Part shown: one piece after another, positions 46,849-54,978 of the stretch
Layout of the letters: every line of letters begins with the position of its first letter
Position numbering within the stretch: the first letter of the stretch is position 1
Translations under genes and position numbers: made by a program
Source: Mycobacterium asiaticum DSM 44297
GTDB lineage: Bacteria; Actinomycetota; Actinomycetes; Mycobacteriales; Mycobacteriaceae
Direction of reading: 5' to 3'
Assembly (NCBI RefSeq): GCF_000613245.1
Contig: NZ_HG964938.1
Coordinates: 342,237-406,236, forward strand
DNA length: 64,000 nt
The notes under the pieces: generated by a model
Told to the model about the DNA's origin: nothing
Database searches by the model: none
Seen by the model: the letters and a program-made list of their open reading frames with translations, nothing else

Positions 46849-48056
46849 CATTCTCCATGCAACTCAGTGACGACGTGATCGAGGTCCGCGATTGGGTGCA
46901 CAAATTCGCCGCCGACATCATCCGCCCGGCCGCCGCCGAGTGGGACGAGCGTGAGGAAACCCCCTGGCCGGTGATCCAGGAGGCCGCGAAGGTGGGCCTG
47001 TACTCCCCCGACTTCTTTGCCCAGCAGGCCGCCGAGGCCACCGGGCTGGGCATGCTCACCGCGTTCGAGGAGATGTTCTGGGGTGACGCCGGCATCGCCC
47101 TGTCGATCATGGGGACCGGGCTGGCCGCGGCGGCGTTGGCGGGGAATGGGACTCCCGAGCAACTTGGCCAGTGGCTACCCGAAATGTTCGGCACCGCCGA
47201 CGAACCCAAGCTCGGCGCGTTCTGCTCATCGGAGCCCGACGCAGGGTCGGACGTCGGCGGCATCCGCACCAGGGCGCGCTATGACGAGGCCAGCGGCGAA
47301 TGGGTGCTCAACGGCACCAAGACCTGGGCCACCAACGGCGGTATTGCCAACGTGCACATCGTCGTCGCCTCGGTCTACCCGGAACTCGGCACCCGCGGCC
47401 AAGCCAGCTTCGTGATCGGGCCGGACACCAAAGGCCTTGCGCAGGGCCAGAAATTCAAGAAGCACGGCATCCGTGCCTCGCACACCGCCGAGGTTGTGCT
47501 CGACAACGTCCGGCTGCCCGAGGACGCTATCCTCGGCGGCCGCGACAAATTCGAGGCGCGGGTCGCCCGGGTCAAGTCCGGTGCCTCGACCCGCGGCCAA
47601 GCGGCGATGAAGACCTTCGAGCGCACCCGTCCGACGGTGGGCGCGATGGCCGTGGGGGTAGCCCGGGCTGCCTACGAGTACGCGCTCGACTATGCCTGCC
47701 AGCGTGAGCAATTCGGTCGCAAAATCGGTGAGTTCCAGGCTGTCGCGTTCAAGCTGGCGGACATGAAGAGCCGGATCGACGCGGCCCGGCTGCTGGTGTG
47801 GCGGGCCGGCTGGATGGCGATCAACAACCAGAACTTCGACAGCGCCGAGGGGTCGATGGCCAAGCTGGTGGCCAGCGAGACCGCCGTGTACGTGACCGAC
47901 GAGGCGATCCAGATTCTCGGCGGTAACGGCTACACCCGGGACTACCCCGTGGAGCGGATGCACCGGGACGCGAAGATCTTCACCATCTTCGAGGGCACCA
48001 GTGAGATTCAGCGCCTGGTGATTTCGCGTGCGCTGACCGGGCTTGCCATCCGCTAG
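46845..48056 (+). CDS. Acyl-CoA dehydrogenase (FadE type)
   Basis: 403 residues. Motifs [20 protein letters not shown] (FAD/substrate), [71 protein letters not shown] with the catalytic Glu in EGTSEI. It introduces the first double bond in acyl-CoA beta-oxidation or a related side-chain. GTG start overlaps the TetR stop. It is controlled by the same operator. Confidence 0.94.
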   Translation: MTFSMQLSDDVIEVRDWVHKFAADIIRPAAAEWDEREETPWPVIQEAAKVGLYSPDFFAQQAAEATGLGMLTAFEEMFWGDAGIALSIMGTGLAAAALAGNGTPEQLGQWLPEMFGTADEPKLGAFCSSEPDAGSDVGGIRTRARYDEASGEWVLNGTKTWATNGGIANVHIVVASVYPELGTRGQASFVIGPDTKGLAQGQKFKKHGIRASHTAEVVLDNVRLPEDAILGGRDKFEARVARVKSGASTRGQAAMKTFERTRPTVGAMAVGVARAAYEYALDYACQREQFGRKIGEFQAVAFKLADMKSRIDAARLLVWRAGWMAINNQNFDSAEGSMAKLVASETAVYVTDEAIQILGGNGYTRDYPVERMHRDAKIFTIFEGTSEIQRLVISRALTGLAIR

Positions 48057-48682
48057 GCCGCTGCGAACTGGCGTTGCTGGCCTACCACGGACAACCCCGC
48101 CAGCCGGCGCCACGAGCGGATGGCGTGCCGCGTCACCGCCACGATCACAGCGGAGTTGTCGTCGAGATTGGCCAGCCGATGGGCACGCAGCGCGTTGCCG
48201 GTCACGGCGTCCAGCGCGTCCCAGTCGTCGGTGTCGGCGAACAAGGTCGACTGGTAGGCGGCGCGCACGGCGTACTTCTGCGCACTCGGCGGCATCGCCG
48301 CACTGACCTCGCGTGCGACCCGGCCGGCCCGGTCCCAGGTCGCGATGTCCGGCAACTCGCCCGGGGCCAGGGTGCGATGCAGTTCGGCGATCGTCGAGAT
48401 GGCTTCGGCCGCAATATCTTCCGCGTATCGGATGACTCCCCACGGGGGGCTGATCAGTAGCTTGGACACCCACCGGCGTGCTACACCGGCGCCGACGTCG
48501 GCCGTCCCCACCGTCAGCCAACCCAAATCGAGGGCCACCACGGCGTCGGCCGGTGCGAGGTAGCCGTCCGGCCCGGCCAGCTGGTCGTTGCAAAGCTGGA
48601 CGAATGCGGCCAGCGGCCGCGCGGAGGTTGCCGGAAAGTCGGTGATCCGCTCGTCACCGTTGATGTACGAAATGACGTTCAT
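48053..48682 (-). CDS. Conserved hypothetical protein
   Basis: 209 residues from the ATG at 48682 ([37 protein letters not shown]). Longer upstream readings are rejected, as they lie antisense to the Ser/Cys hexad gene and lack coding character. Recognisable helices ([82 protein letters not shown]) but no known motif. It overlaps the fadE stop by 4 bp (convergent) and is divergent from the hexad-repeat gene. Confidence 0.7.
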   Translation of the reverse strand: MNVISYINGDERITDFPATSARPLAAFVQLCNDQLAGPDGYLAPADAVVALDLGWLTVGTADVGAGVARRWVSKLLISPPWGVIRYAEDIAAEAISTIAELHRTLAPGELPDIATWDRAGRVAREVSAAMPPSAQKYAVRAAYQSTLFADTDDWDALDAVTGNALRAHRLANLDDNSAVIVAVTRHAIRSWRRLAGLSVVGQQRQFAAA

Positions 48683-48818
48683 GGCGCACCCTTTGGCCGA
48701 TCCCGGGTGGTGGGATCCGCGCGCCAGCCGGAGCGGATGGGTGATGCGCTCAAGGTCCATGGTGAAACACATTGTATGACGGGCGACGTCACGGCGCTGC
48801 TGGACACGGCGGGATGAC

Positions 48819-49265
48819 ATGATGAGGCGCATGGGATTTCTGTTGGACTCGGCCCGGAATCCGGTTGCCGACGACGAGACCGTGGTGGGCTCGATAGGCG
48901 TCATAGAAAGCCGCGTCGTTGCCGGCTCCGCCGCTGTCGCGGGAAGCGTCGCCGTGGCCGGATCGGCGACGACCGCGGGCAGCGTCGCGGTGGCGGGATC
49001 CGTCGCGACGGCGGGCAGCGTCGCGGTGGCCGGATCGGCCGCGACGGCGGGCAGCGTCGGGGTGATCGCCAGTCTGTTGACCGTGATCTGCGTGTTGGTC
49101 CAGGAATGCGTGGCCTGCCTGGCCTGCATCGCCTGCACCCGGTGCGTGGGTTGTGTCGCGTGCGTGCGGTGCACCGACTGCGTGGGGTGCGTCGGCTGTG
49201 TCAACTGCTCGGGCCTGCGGAATGCCCGGGGCGCCAGGAACATTCATCTGGAACCGGCTGCTTGA
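48819..49265 (+). CDS. Ser/Cys hexad-repeat protein (unrecognised family)
   Basis: 148 residues with an exact six-residue period. Ser occupies positions 25, 31, 37 and so on every sixth residue to 85, mostly as VAGSVA units. From 91 the same position becomes Cys (91, 97, 103 ... 127), and from 97 a second Cys occurs three residues later. This gives twelve Cys at residues 97-130 spaced exactly three apart (units such as CVGCVA and CVRCTD). The tail is SGLRNARGARNIHL. This looks like a continuous beta-solenoid with a cysteine ladder, possibly metal-binding (inference). DNA repeats of 36 bp encode part of it. The start is ATG at 48819 (48822 and 48831 are possible). The next gene overlaps by 4 bp (TTGA). 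Confidence 0.75.
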   Translation: MMRRMGFLLDSARNPVADDETVVGSIGVIESRVVAGSAAVAGSVAVAGSATTAGSVAVAGSVATAGSVAVAGSAATAGSVGVIASLLTVICVLVQECVACLACIACTRCVGCVACVRCTDCVGCVGCVNCSGLRNARGARNIHLEPAA

Positions 49266-49858
49266 GCCGGAAATGCGGTGCGGCAATCTGGGTCCTCGGG
49301 GCAGTCGGGTACCTGCTCCTGGAGGGGCTCGCCGCCGCCGGTTATCCGCATTACAGCTATGCGGACAACTACATCAGTGATCTCGGGGTCGCCGGCTCCA
49401 GGACGCATCTCATGCATACCGCGTTCTGCTCGTACGGCACCACGTTCCTGCTCGGCGCCGTTCTGATCGCAGGCGTCCAGGCCAGTCGACGGACGGGCAT
49501 CTTCCTGGCCATGGCCGCCGCCAACGCCGCCGGGAACATCGTGGTGGGAACGGTATACAGCGGCAAGGTGCACGTCGCCGGCGCCGCACTGGCCATCGTG
49601 GGCGGCAACGTCGCCATCGTGGCCGGGTCCGGAGTGGTCGGCATTGGTTGCCGCTGGTACCGCCGCACCTCCGAAGTCGTTGCGGCCCTGGGGCTGTTGT
49701 CGCTGGCCCTGCTGGTGGTCGATTCCTCGAACACCGATTTCCGGATACTGGGCGACGGGGTGTGGGAACGCGGCAGCGTGTACTCGATCACCTTCTGGCA
49801 GTTGCTGACCGCGGCGTGTCTGCTCGCCGCCCGTCGGGCCCCTGATCCGGTGAAGTGA
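49262..49858 (+). CDS. DUF998-like integral membrane protein
   Basis: 198 residues from a TTG (49262) that overlaps the stop of the hexad-repeat gene (TTGA), implying coupled translation. About six hydrophobic helices. The GYPHYSYADNYISDLGVAGS segment after the first helix is the DUF998 pattern. An earlier in-frame ATG (49106) would translate through the Cys-ladder region in another frame and is rejected. Function unknown; likely partner of the Cys-ladder protein. Confidence 0.75.
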   Translation: MSRKCGAAIWVLGAVGYLLLEGLAAAGYPHYSYADNYISDLGVAGSRTHLMHTAFCSYGTTFLLGAVLIAGVQASRRTGIFLAMAAANAAGNIVVGTVYSGKVHVAGAALAIVGGNVAIVAGSGVVGIGCRWYRRTSEVVAALGLLSLALLVVDSSNTDFRILGDGVWERGSVYSITFWQLLTAACLLAARRAPDPVK

Positions 49859-50668
49859 CTACTTGCCGGTGAAGTTCGGCGCCCGCTTCTCCAAGAACGC
49901 CCGCGGACCCTCCTTGGCGTCGGCCGACGCCATGACGGCCATACCGAGCTCGAGTTCCCGCGGAAAGGCTTCGGCCTCGGTCTTTTCCAGATTCTCCAGC
50001 ACCGACGCTTTGATGTTGCGCACGGCCAGCGGGCCGTTGGCCGCCACCTGCGCGGCGATCTCCCGCGCCTTGGCCAGTGCTCCACCGGCGGGCGTGACGT
50101 GCCCGACCAGCCCGACCTCGTAGGCCCGCTGTCCGGAAATTGGCGTGCCCACCAGCAACATTTCCATCGCAACGGTGTAGGGAATCTGGCGGGGCAACCG
50201 GATCGTCGATGCGCTCATCGGAAACAGGCCGCGCTGCACCTCGCTGATCGCAAGTTGCGCGTTCTCGGCGGCCACCCGGATGTCAAAGGCCTGCAGGATC
50301 TCCATCCCCCCGGCATAGCAGTAGCCCTCTACGGCGGCGATGATCGGCTTCTTGACGTAGTGATCCTTCAGGAACCCCTTGTAGATCAACGAGAAATCGC
50401 TTTTGACCCGTTCCTCGTACTCGTTCTGCGGCGGTTCACCGGCGATCAGTGCGCTCACCAACCGATCCAGATCCGCTCCGGCGGAGAAGTTGCCCGCCGC
50501 CCCCGTCATGATCGCTACCCGCAGGTCGGGATCTTCGTCGAGTAGGTCCCAGGCATCGGCGAGCCGACACAAGACCTCCGGGTTGAAGGCATTTCGCTTC
50601 TCCGGGCGGTTGATGGTGATGGTAAGGATGTGTTGGTCGCGCTCGACGAGGACTGCCGGTTCTGCCAC
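49859..50668 (-). CDS. Enoyl-CoA hydratase/isomerase (crotonase family)
   Basis: 269 residues from the GTG at 50668. CoA/oxyanion motifs AGNFSAGADLDRL and AAVEGYCYAGGMEILQAFDIRVAA; C-terminal RAFLEKRAPNFTGK is the usual end. The catalytic Glu region around EVQRGLFPMSASTIRLPRQ is altered from GIxPG, so hydration activity is not certain. It abuts the DUF998 gene convergently with no gap. Confidence 0.9.
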   Translation of the reverse strand: MAEPAVLVERDQHILTITINRPEKRNAFNPEVLCRLADAWDLLDEDPDLRVAIMTGAAGNFSAGADLDRLVSALIAGEPPQNEYEERVKSDFSLIYKGFLKDHYVKKPIIAAVEGYCYAGGMEILQAFDIRVAAENAQLAISEVQRGLFPMSASTIRLPRQIPYTVAMEMLLVGTPISGQRAYEVGLVGHVTPAGGALAKAREIAAQVAANGPLAVRNIKASVLENLEKTEAEAFPRELELGMAVMASADAKEGPRAFLEKRAPNFTGK

Positions 50669-50723
50669 GTACTGGTGTCTAGCACGAAACCCCGTTCCTG
50701 AGATAGTGAGGAAGCTCTCGTCT

Positions 50724-50745
50724 CGGAATAACGCGGAATAACGCG
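50724..50745. repeat. Tandem 10-bp repeat
   Basis: CGGAATAACG is repeated head to tail at 50724-50733 and 50734-50743 with CG following, between the divergent crotonase and MFS genes. It could be a pair of regulator half-sites or a slippage duplication. Confidence 0.45.
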
Positions 50746-50770
50746 CCCGGCCGGCATTGTCTGTGCCCCG

Positions 50771-51976
50771 GTGAGCACCCCAACGCTGAGAACTTCGAGC
50801 GAGACGACCAGGCTTCTGTTCGCTGGTGTGCTGGCGACCCTGCTGGCGATGGGCTGGGCCGCCAGCCATTTCACCGCGCTGATGCCGGCCCTCGGTGCAG
50901 GCAAGCACCTCAGCGCCGCCACCCTCGACGTGATTTTCGGTGTCTACGCGATCGGATTGCTGCCCGGCCTGCTCGTCGGCGGGCGGGCATCCGACATCTT
51001 CGGGCGCGCCTCGGTAGCGCTGGTGGGCTCGCTGACAGTCCTGCTGGGCACGGTGGCGATGCTGCCGTCCCAGGAGTCCGGCGTGCTGATGGTGGGGCGG
51101 CTGATCGTCGGTTTGGGCGTGGGCCTTGCCGTCAGCTCGTGCACATCGTGGGCCTCGGATCTGCACGGCTCCACCGGGGCGGCCCTGGCCGGCGCGGTGT
51201 TGATGGCCGGTTTCGCCGTCGGGCCGTTCGCTTCGGGCGCGATCGCCTCGATCGCGCAGTCCGGCGTGCGGTTGTCGTTCGCCGTCGCCGCCGGCCTGGT
51301 CGCGGTGGCGATGATCGTCGCCGTCGGCGTGTCACAGCGGGCCGCGCCGGTGCGGCCGGAGCCGGCACCGGGATCCGAGGCGCCGGGGAGTCACTCCCGG
51401 CGCCTCGCGTTGGGCTGGGCCATGCCGCTGGCTCCGTGGGTGTTCGCCTCGGCGTCGGTCGCCTTCGTCACCATCCCCACCAAGGTGCACACGGGTCTGG
51501 CCGCACCCCTGGCGGCCGGGGTCGCGGCGCTGATCACCAACGGCGCCAGCGGGGTCATCCAGCTGGTGGCCCGGTCGCGCCGGTGGGGCCCGCAAACCGG
51601 CACCGTCGGGGCGTTGCTCGCCGCACTCGGATACGCGGCACTGGCTGTCGCGCCGTCGAGCATGCCACTCGGGCTGGGCCTCGCGCTTGTGGTTCTGCTC
51701 GGATGCGCGTCCGGTCTATGCCTGCGCGAGGGTCTGATCGATGTGGAAGCCGCGGCGCCGCAACAGTTTCGCGGAACCCTGACTGGGATCTTCTATGCCG
51801 TGACCTACGTCGGCTTCGGCCTGCCGCTGCTGTTGACCGTGCTCGGGCCCGGTCCGGAGACGGCGCTGATCTTCGCCGCCTTGGCGGCGCTGGCGACCAC
51901 AGCTGCGCTCAGCCGCGCGGTGCGCTTGCGTCGTCACCCGCACCGGCAGCACCGCGTGAGCCCTGCGACGGCCTGA
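50771..51976 (+). CDS. MFS transporter
   Basis: 401 residues with about twelve hydrophobic helices. The cytoplasmic loop 2-3 motif GGRASDIFGRA (GxxxDxxGRR-like) and helix 4 VGRLIVGLGVGLAVS are visible. A drug or metabolite exporter of about the right size; substrate not predictable. The start is GTG (50771). Its last 68 bp overlap the thioesterase gene on the other strand. Confidence 0.87.
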   Translation: MSTPTLRTSSETTRLLFAGVLATLLAMGWAASHFTALMPALGAGKHLSAATLDVIFGVYAIGLLPGLLVGGRASDIFGRASVALVGSLTVLLGTVAMLPSQESGVLMVGRLIVGLGVGLAVSSCTSWASDLHGSTGAALAGAVLMAGFAVGPFASGAIASIAQSGVRLSFAVAAGLVAVAMIVAVGVSQRAAPVRPEPAPGSEAPGSHSRRLALGWAMPLAPWVFASASVAFVTIPTKVHTGLAAPLAAGVAALITNGASGVIQLVARSRRWGPQTGTVGALLAALGYAALAVAPSSMPLGLGLALVVLLGCASGLCLREGLIDVEAAAPQQFRGTLTGIFYAVTYVGFGLPLLLTVLGPGPETALIFAALAALATTAALSRAVRLRRHPHRQHRVSPATA

Positions 51977-52775
51977 ACCCGGTTTGCGCGATGGCAACGG
52001 ACACACCGTTGCCGATCGGCCCCCGGCGGTCGACCAGGACCGCTGCACCGGTGGCGACACCGTCTTCGCTGTAGTGGGTGAGGGAGCCGAGCCCCAGGTG
52101 GGGGCCGTCGGGCAGCCGGCTCAAGGTGAGCGTGTAGTCGACGTTGATGAATTCCAGACCCTGGGTTCCCCAGTTGGCGATCGACGCCGTGATGTCGCCG
52201 GCCATGGCCGCGCGGGTGAAAGCCGTCATCGGTTCGTCGTCGATCAGGGGGCGTGTTTCCTGCAGCCAGGTGTATTTCGGGCCGAACGTCTGCGCCCACT
52301 CGGGATCCGGGTTCTGCAGCTCCGCGCCCCACCCGTAGGTGCGGATGAATAAGGTTGGCACGTCCTGCAGTTCCGGCAGCGGCGGCATCTGCACCGGCTG
52401 CGACCAGATCTGCCCGTCGGGCTGGGCACCGCGCCGCAGGAAGAGTGCACTGGCCTGCGCCACGGTGTTCCCCTCCTGAACGACGGCGGCCTCGACGAGG
52501 CGCAGCCGCCGCCGGTCTTGAAGCACGCGGGTGTGGACCTCGACGGGCTGCAAGGCGGTGGGGCGCGGCAAGTCGACGGTCAGGCGCGCGGGCGCAAACT
52601 GCGGGTCGTCGACCGCACGCTCGACCGCCCAACCCAACAGGCCACCAACCACGTGGCCGCTCAGCGACGGCCCCCAACCACCCCGCGCAATCGCGGTCGG
52701 CACGAAGCCGTTCTCTGCACGCAGGAAGTAGGGCGGCGAGTCCGCCGTGACGCCACCGTCAGAATCGCCGTGCAC
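51909..52775 (-). CDS. Acyl-CoA thioesterase-like (TesB-type double hotdog) protein
   Basis: 288 residues. GGWGPSLSGHVVGGLLGWAVERAV and LPRPTALQPVEVHTRVLQDRRRLRLVEAAVVQEGNTVAQASALFLRR form an N-terminal hotdog. The second half (WGTQGLEFINVDYTLTLSRLPDGPHLGLGSLTHYSEDGVATGAAVLVDRRGPIGNGV) forms another. Likely hydrolyses acyl-CoA esters. GTG start. Antisense overlap of 68 bp with the MFS 3' end. Confidence 0.84.
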   Translation of the reverse strand: MHGDSDGGVTADSPPYFLRAENGFVPTAIARGGWGPSLSGHVVGGLLGWAVERAVDDPQFAPARLTVDLPRPTALQPVEVHTRVLQDRRRLRLVEAAVVQEGNTVAQASALFLRRGAQPDGQIWSQPVQMPPLPELQDVPTLFIRTYGWGAELQNPDPEWAQTFGPKYTWLQETRPLIDDEPMTAFTRAAMAGDITASIANWGTQGLEFINVDYTLTLSRLPDGPHLGLGSLTHYSEDGVATGAAVLVDRRGPIGNGVSVAIAQTGFRPSQGSRGAAGAGDDASAPRG

Positions 52776-52841
52776 CCCGTTTTTCTACAGCACATCGAGC
52801 TTGCAGCGCGCACAGGGATCCTCTCTGCCCCACCCCACGCG

Positions 52842-52847
52842 TAGCCT
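52842..52847 (+). promoter_or_regulatory. -10 box for leaderless small membrane-protein gene
   Basis: TAGCCT six bases before the ATG at 52854; it strengthens the case that the 42-codon ORF is real. Confidence 0.5.
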
Positions 52848-52853
52848 TGGCGC

Positions 52854-52982
52854 ATGGGTGGCACTGGGACCACGAATATGGTGCTGATTCTCCTGGTGGC
52901 GATGGTGGTCTTCTTCATCGGGCTGGTCGGCTACGCCAAATTCGCCTCCCGCAACAGATCCGACCGCGACGACCAGGATTGA
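52854..52982 (+). CDS. Small single-pass membrane protein
   Basis: 42 residues. A short polar N-terminus (GGTGTTN), one hydrophobic helix (residues ~9-28, VLILLVAMVVFFIGLVGYAK) and a charged tail (RNRSDRDDQD). A leaderless-type -10 box sits six bases upstream, and the neighbouring genes leave exactly this space. Function unknown; such peptides often modulate membrane complexes. Confidence 0.68.
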   Translation: MGGTGTTNMVLILLVAMVVFFIGLVGYAKFASRNRSDRDDQD

Positions 52983-52985
52983 CAC

Positions 52986-53705
52986 CTATTTCCAGGCGAA
53001 CGGCGGTTGCTCGAGTTCGTCGACCGGATCGTCCTTGCCTTCCAATCCCAGCCAGCGCAGCTGCAACAACACCGCACCGGTCGGCGCATGGATCAGGTCG
53101 TTTCCCAGCGGAATCTGGACAACCGGGCGTGGGCTTTCCGGGATACTGATGTATCGCGGCGAATCGGGTCGCTGCAGCTGATGCAGCCCCACCCGGTAGA
53201 CCGCCATCACCTCCTCGGGCGCCGGCCGCGGATCTAGCCGGCCGCCACCCCAGATCACCACCGGTGTAATGACATATCCCGACCGGGTCGGATAGTCGTC
53301 GAGCAATCCCAGTACCGCGGACTGCGGCAATCCGATCCCGACCTCCTCGTCCAGTTCCCGCAACGCCGCGTCGATCACGCTCTCACCCGGGTCCAGGCGG
53401 CCGCCGGGCAACGCCCATTGCGCGGCGTGTGCTGTCATGCGGGTTGCTCTGCGGCACAAGAGAAAAGCGGCACCGCCGGCCACGTCGACCATATGACCGT
53501 CCAGGCCCTCCTCCGGCATCGGCCGACCGCCGATCCATTCGTCGACTGGCGCCGGGTCGATGCGGTCTTCGCCGACCTCGGAGTCGACCAGCACCACCGC
53601 AACCGCCGCGTGCCGCTTTGTCGGGTCGGTCACCGTCCGCCGCTGGTGATTGCCCAGCCGCGTGCGGATCTGGTCACGCAGCGCGTCGTCGTATGCGATG
53701 GTCAC
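52986..53705 (-). CDS. NUDIX hydrolase
   Basis: 239 residues from the GTG at 53705. The Nudix box is exact: GGRLDPGESVIDAALRELDEEVG. The preceding AAFLLCRRATRMTAHAAQWALPGG resembles the CoA-pyrophosphatase-like (NudL) subgroup. It hydrolyses a nucleoside diphosphate derivative, perhaps CoA-related. A TATGGT box lies six bases upstream (leaderless). Longer upstream reading rejected. Confidence 0.9.
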   Translation of the reverse strand: MTIAYDDALRDQIRTRLGNHQRRTVTDPTKRHAAVAVVLVDSEVGEDRIDPAPVDEWIGGRPMPEEGLDGHMVDVAGGAAFLLCRRATRMTAHAAQWALPGGRLDPGESVIDAALRELDEEVGIGLPQSAVLGLLDDYPTRSGYVITPVVIWGGGRLDPRPAPEEVMAVYRVGLHQLQRPDSPRYISIPESPRPVVQIPLGNDLIHAPTGAVLLQLRWLGLEGKDDPVDELEQPPFAWK

Positions 53706-53711
53706 CGCTCG

Positions 53712-53717
53712 ACCATA
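53712..53717 (-). promoter_or_regulatory. -10 box for leaderless NUDIX gene
   Basis: TATGGT on the minus strand, six bases before the GTG at 53705. Confidence 0.5.
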
Positions 53718-53724
53718 GGCGGTG

Positions 53725-54060
53725 CTAGGGCTCGCCGCGGGCCGGAGTCTGACCGGCAACCCCGTGCCGCAGGGGTGTGTTGGCCTGCGCGGCGGTCGCT
53801 TCCTGCACGGTCGAGCCGTGCGAGGTGCCGTGCACCTCCGGTGTGTTTTGGGGGTCGCCGCCCGAAGGTTTGGCGCCGGCCTGCAACTCGTCCAAGCGCG
53901 CCTGCAGCGCCTGCAGCACCGGCGTCCGTTGGCCGTGCGCATGCTCGTGCGAGATCAACTCGTGCAATTGCGACTCCTGCAGTAAGCGGATCCGGTGGCG
54001 CAGATCGCCAAGGGGCAGCTGGTCGTAATCCGGCAACGGCAACTCGTCGGCAGCAGACAT
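53725..54060 (-). CDS. Conserved hypothetical protein of actinobacteria
   Basis: 111 residues after a strong AAGGAGG site. An N-terminal helical part (LPLPDYDQLPLGDLRHRIRLLQESQLHELISHEHAHGQRTPVLQALQARLDELQAGAKPSGG) resembles a small conserved mycobacterial family. The C-terminal half is low-complexity and probably disordered. Function unknown. Confidence 0.82.
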   Translation of the reverse strand: MSAADELPLPDYDQLPLGDLRHRIRLLQESQLHELISHEHAHGQRTPVLQALQARLDELQAGAKPSGGDPQNTPEVHGTSHGSTVQEATAAQANTPLRHGVAGQTPARGEP

Positions 54061-54084
54061 GTCGTCCTCCTTCGGAGAAAGTGG

Positions 54085-54978
54085 CTACCCGTTGAGCCGG
54101 CTCGGAAACAGCTGCGTCGATGTCTGCAGCGAAAGCAGGTACATCGTCAGCGCCGACCAGGAATCGGTGACGGCGCTGGCGCCCGCCTCAACCAACTCCT
54201 TGCTCCGCACCGCACGCTCGGCATTCGGCACATACATCAGATTGCCAACGGTGACGAAACCCGCAGCAACCGCCGAGCGCACGCCCGGAACCGAATCCTC
54301 GACCGCCAATCCCTCGGCGGGGTCGATACTCAGCACTTCAGCGGTGAACAGATACACCGCCGGGTCCGGCTTGCTCGTCGGAACCGGAAGTGAGTCCTCC
54401 GCACTGAAACGCAACGCGGACGGAATGAACGCATCGAGTCCGGTGGCCGCAAAGCACGCGTCGAGGCGAGCCGCTGCACTGGAACTCACCGCCGCCAGTG
54501 CGTATCGCGCAGCCAGTGCGCGCATGGCGTGCTGCACGCGACTGTCCGGGCGCAGCGTGGCACCCAGATGCGCGGTGACGTGCCGACGCTCCTCGTGGAC
54601 CCATTCCTCGAGTTCCGCAGCACACAATGCACGCCCGGCGGCAACATCATCGGCGGTGGCGATTCGGGCGTACGGGCGGCCCGCGGCCAGCGCGGGATCG
54701 ATCGGCACGCCGCCCAGTACGGCGAGATCGACAGCCGTGGTGCGGAAGTTCTTGCCCGTGGTGCTCTTTCGGAGTTGTTCGGCCGTATAGCGCTCCGGCA
54801 CACCAAATCTGACCAGGAAGCGATTGGTGATTTCGGCCGACGCGTCGAACGCGGGCGCCTCGGAAGGGAACAGGTTACCGTCTGCGTCACAAAGCACCGT
54901 GGTGATCGGTGCTGGATCGAATCGGCGAACTACCTGCAGACGTGTCACCGCCGCATCAACTCCCGAGTATCGCTCCAC
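54085..54978 (-). CDS. HAD-family phosphatase (beta-phosphoglucomutase-like)
   Basis: 297 residues. Motif I DADGNLFPSE (Asp nucleophile), motif II AVSSSAAARL, motif III Lys in SKPDPAVYLF, motif IV AVEDSVPGV. A helical cap follows motif I. It likely dephosphorylates a sugar or polyol phosphate. It overlaps the mannitol dehydrogenase gene by 34 bp on the same strand, suggesting a role in polyol metabolism. GTG start at 54978. Confidence 0.88.
   Translation of the reverse strand: MERYSGVDAAVTRLQVVRRFDPAPITTVLCDADGNLFPSEAPAFDASAEITNRFLVRFGVPERYTAEQLRKSTTGKNFRTTAVDLAVLGGVPIDPALAAGRPYARIATADDVAAGRALCAAELEEWVHEERRHVTAHLGATLRPDSRVQHAMRALAARYALAAVSSSAAARLDACFAATGLDAFIPSALRFSAEDSLPVPTSKPDPAVYLFTAEVLSIDPAEGLAVEDSVPGVRSAVAAGFVTVGNLMYVPNAERAVRSKELVEAGASAVTDSWSALTMYLLSLQTSTQLFPSRLNG

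Noticed and set aside
47226-48593. Minus-strand frame opposite fadE
   Set aside because: Shadow of FadE and of the hypothetical gene at 48053-48682; no motifs.
48855-49090. CRISPR array or tandem-repeat locus
   Set aside because: The 36-bp repeats are adjoining, in frame and encode regular hexads; there are no spacers.
48683-49243. N-terminal extension of the 48053-48682 gene with TLPAVAADPATA-like repeats
   Set aside because: The repeats are simply the complement of the Ser/Cys hexad gene on the plus strand; the ATG at 48682 is a natural start.
49106-49261. Upstream extension of the DUF998 protein
   Set aside because: Arg-rich out-of-frame reading of the Cys-ladder region; the coupled TTG at 49262 fits the family start.
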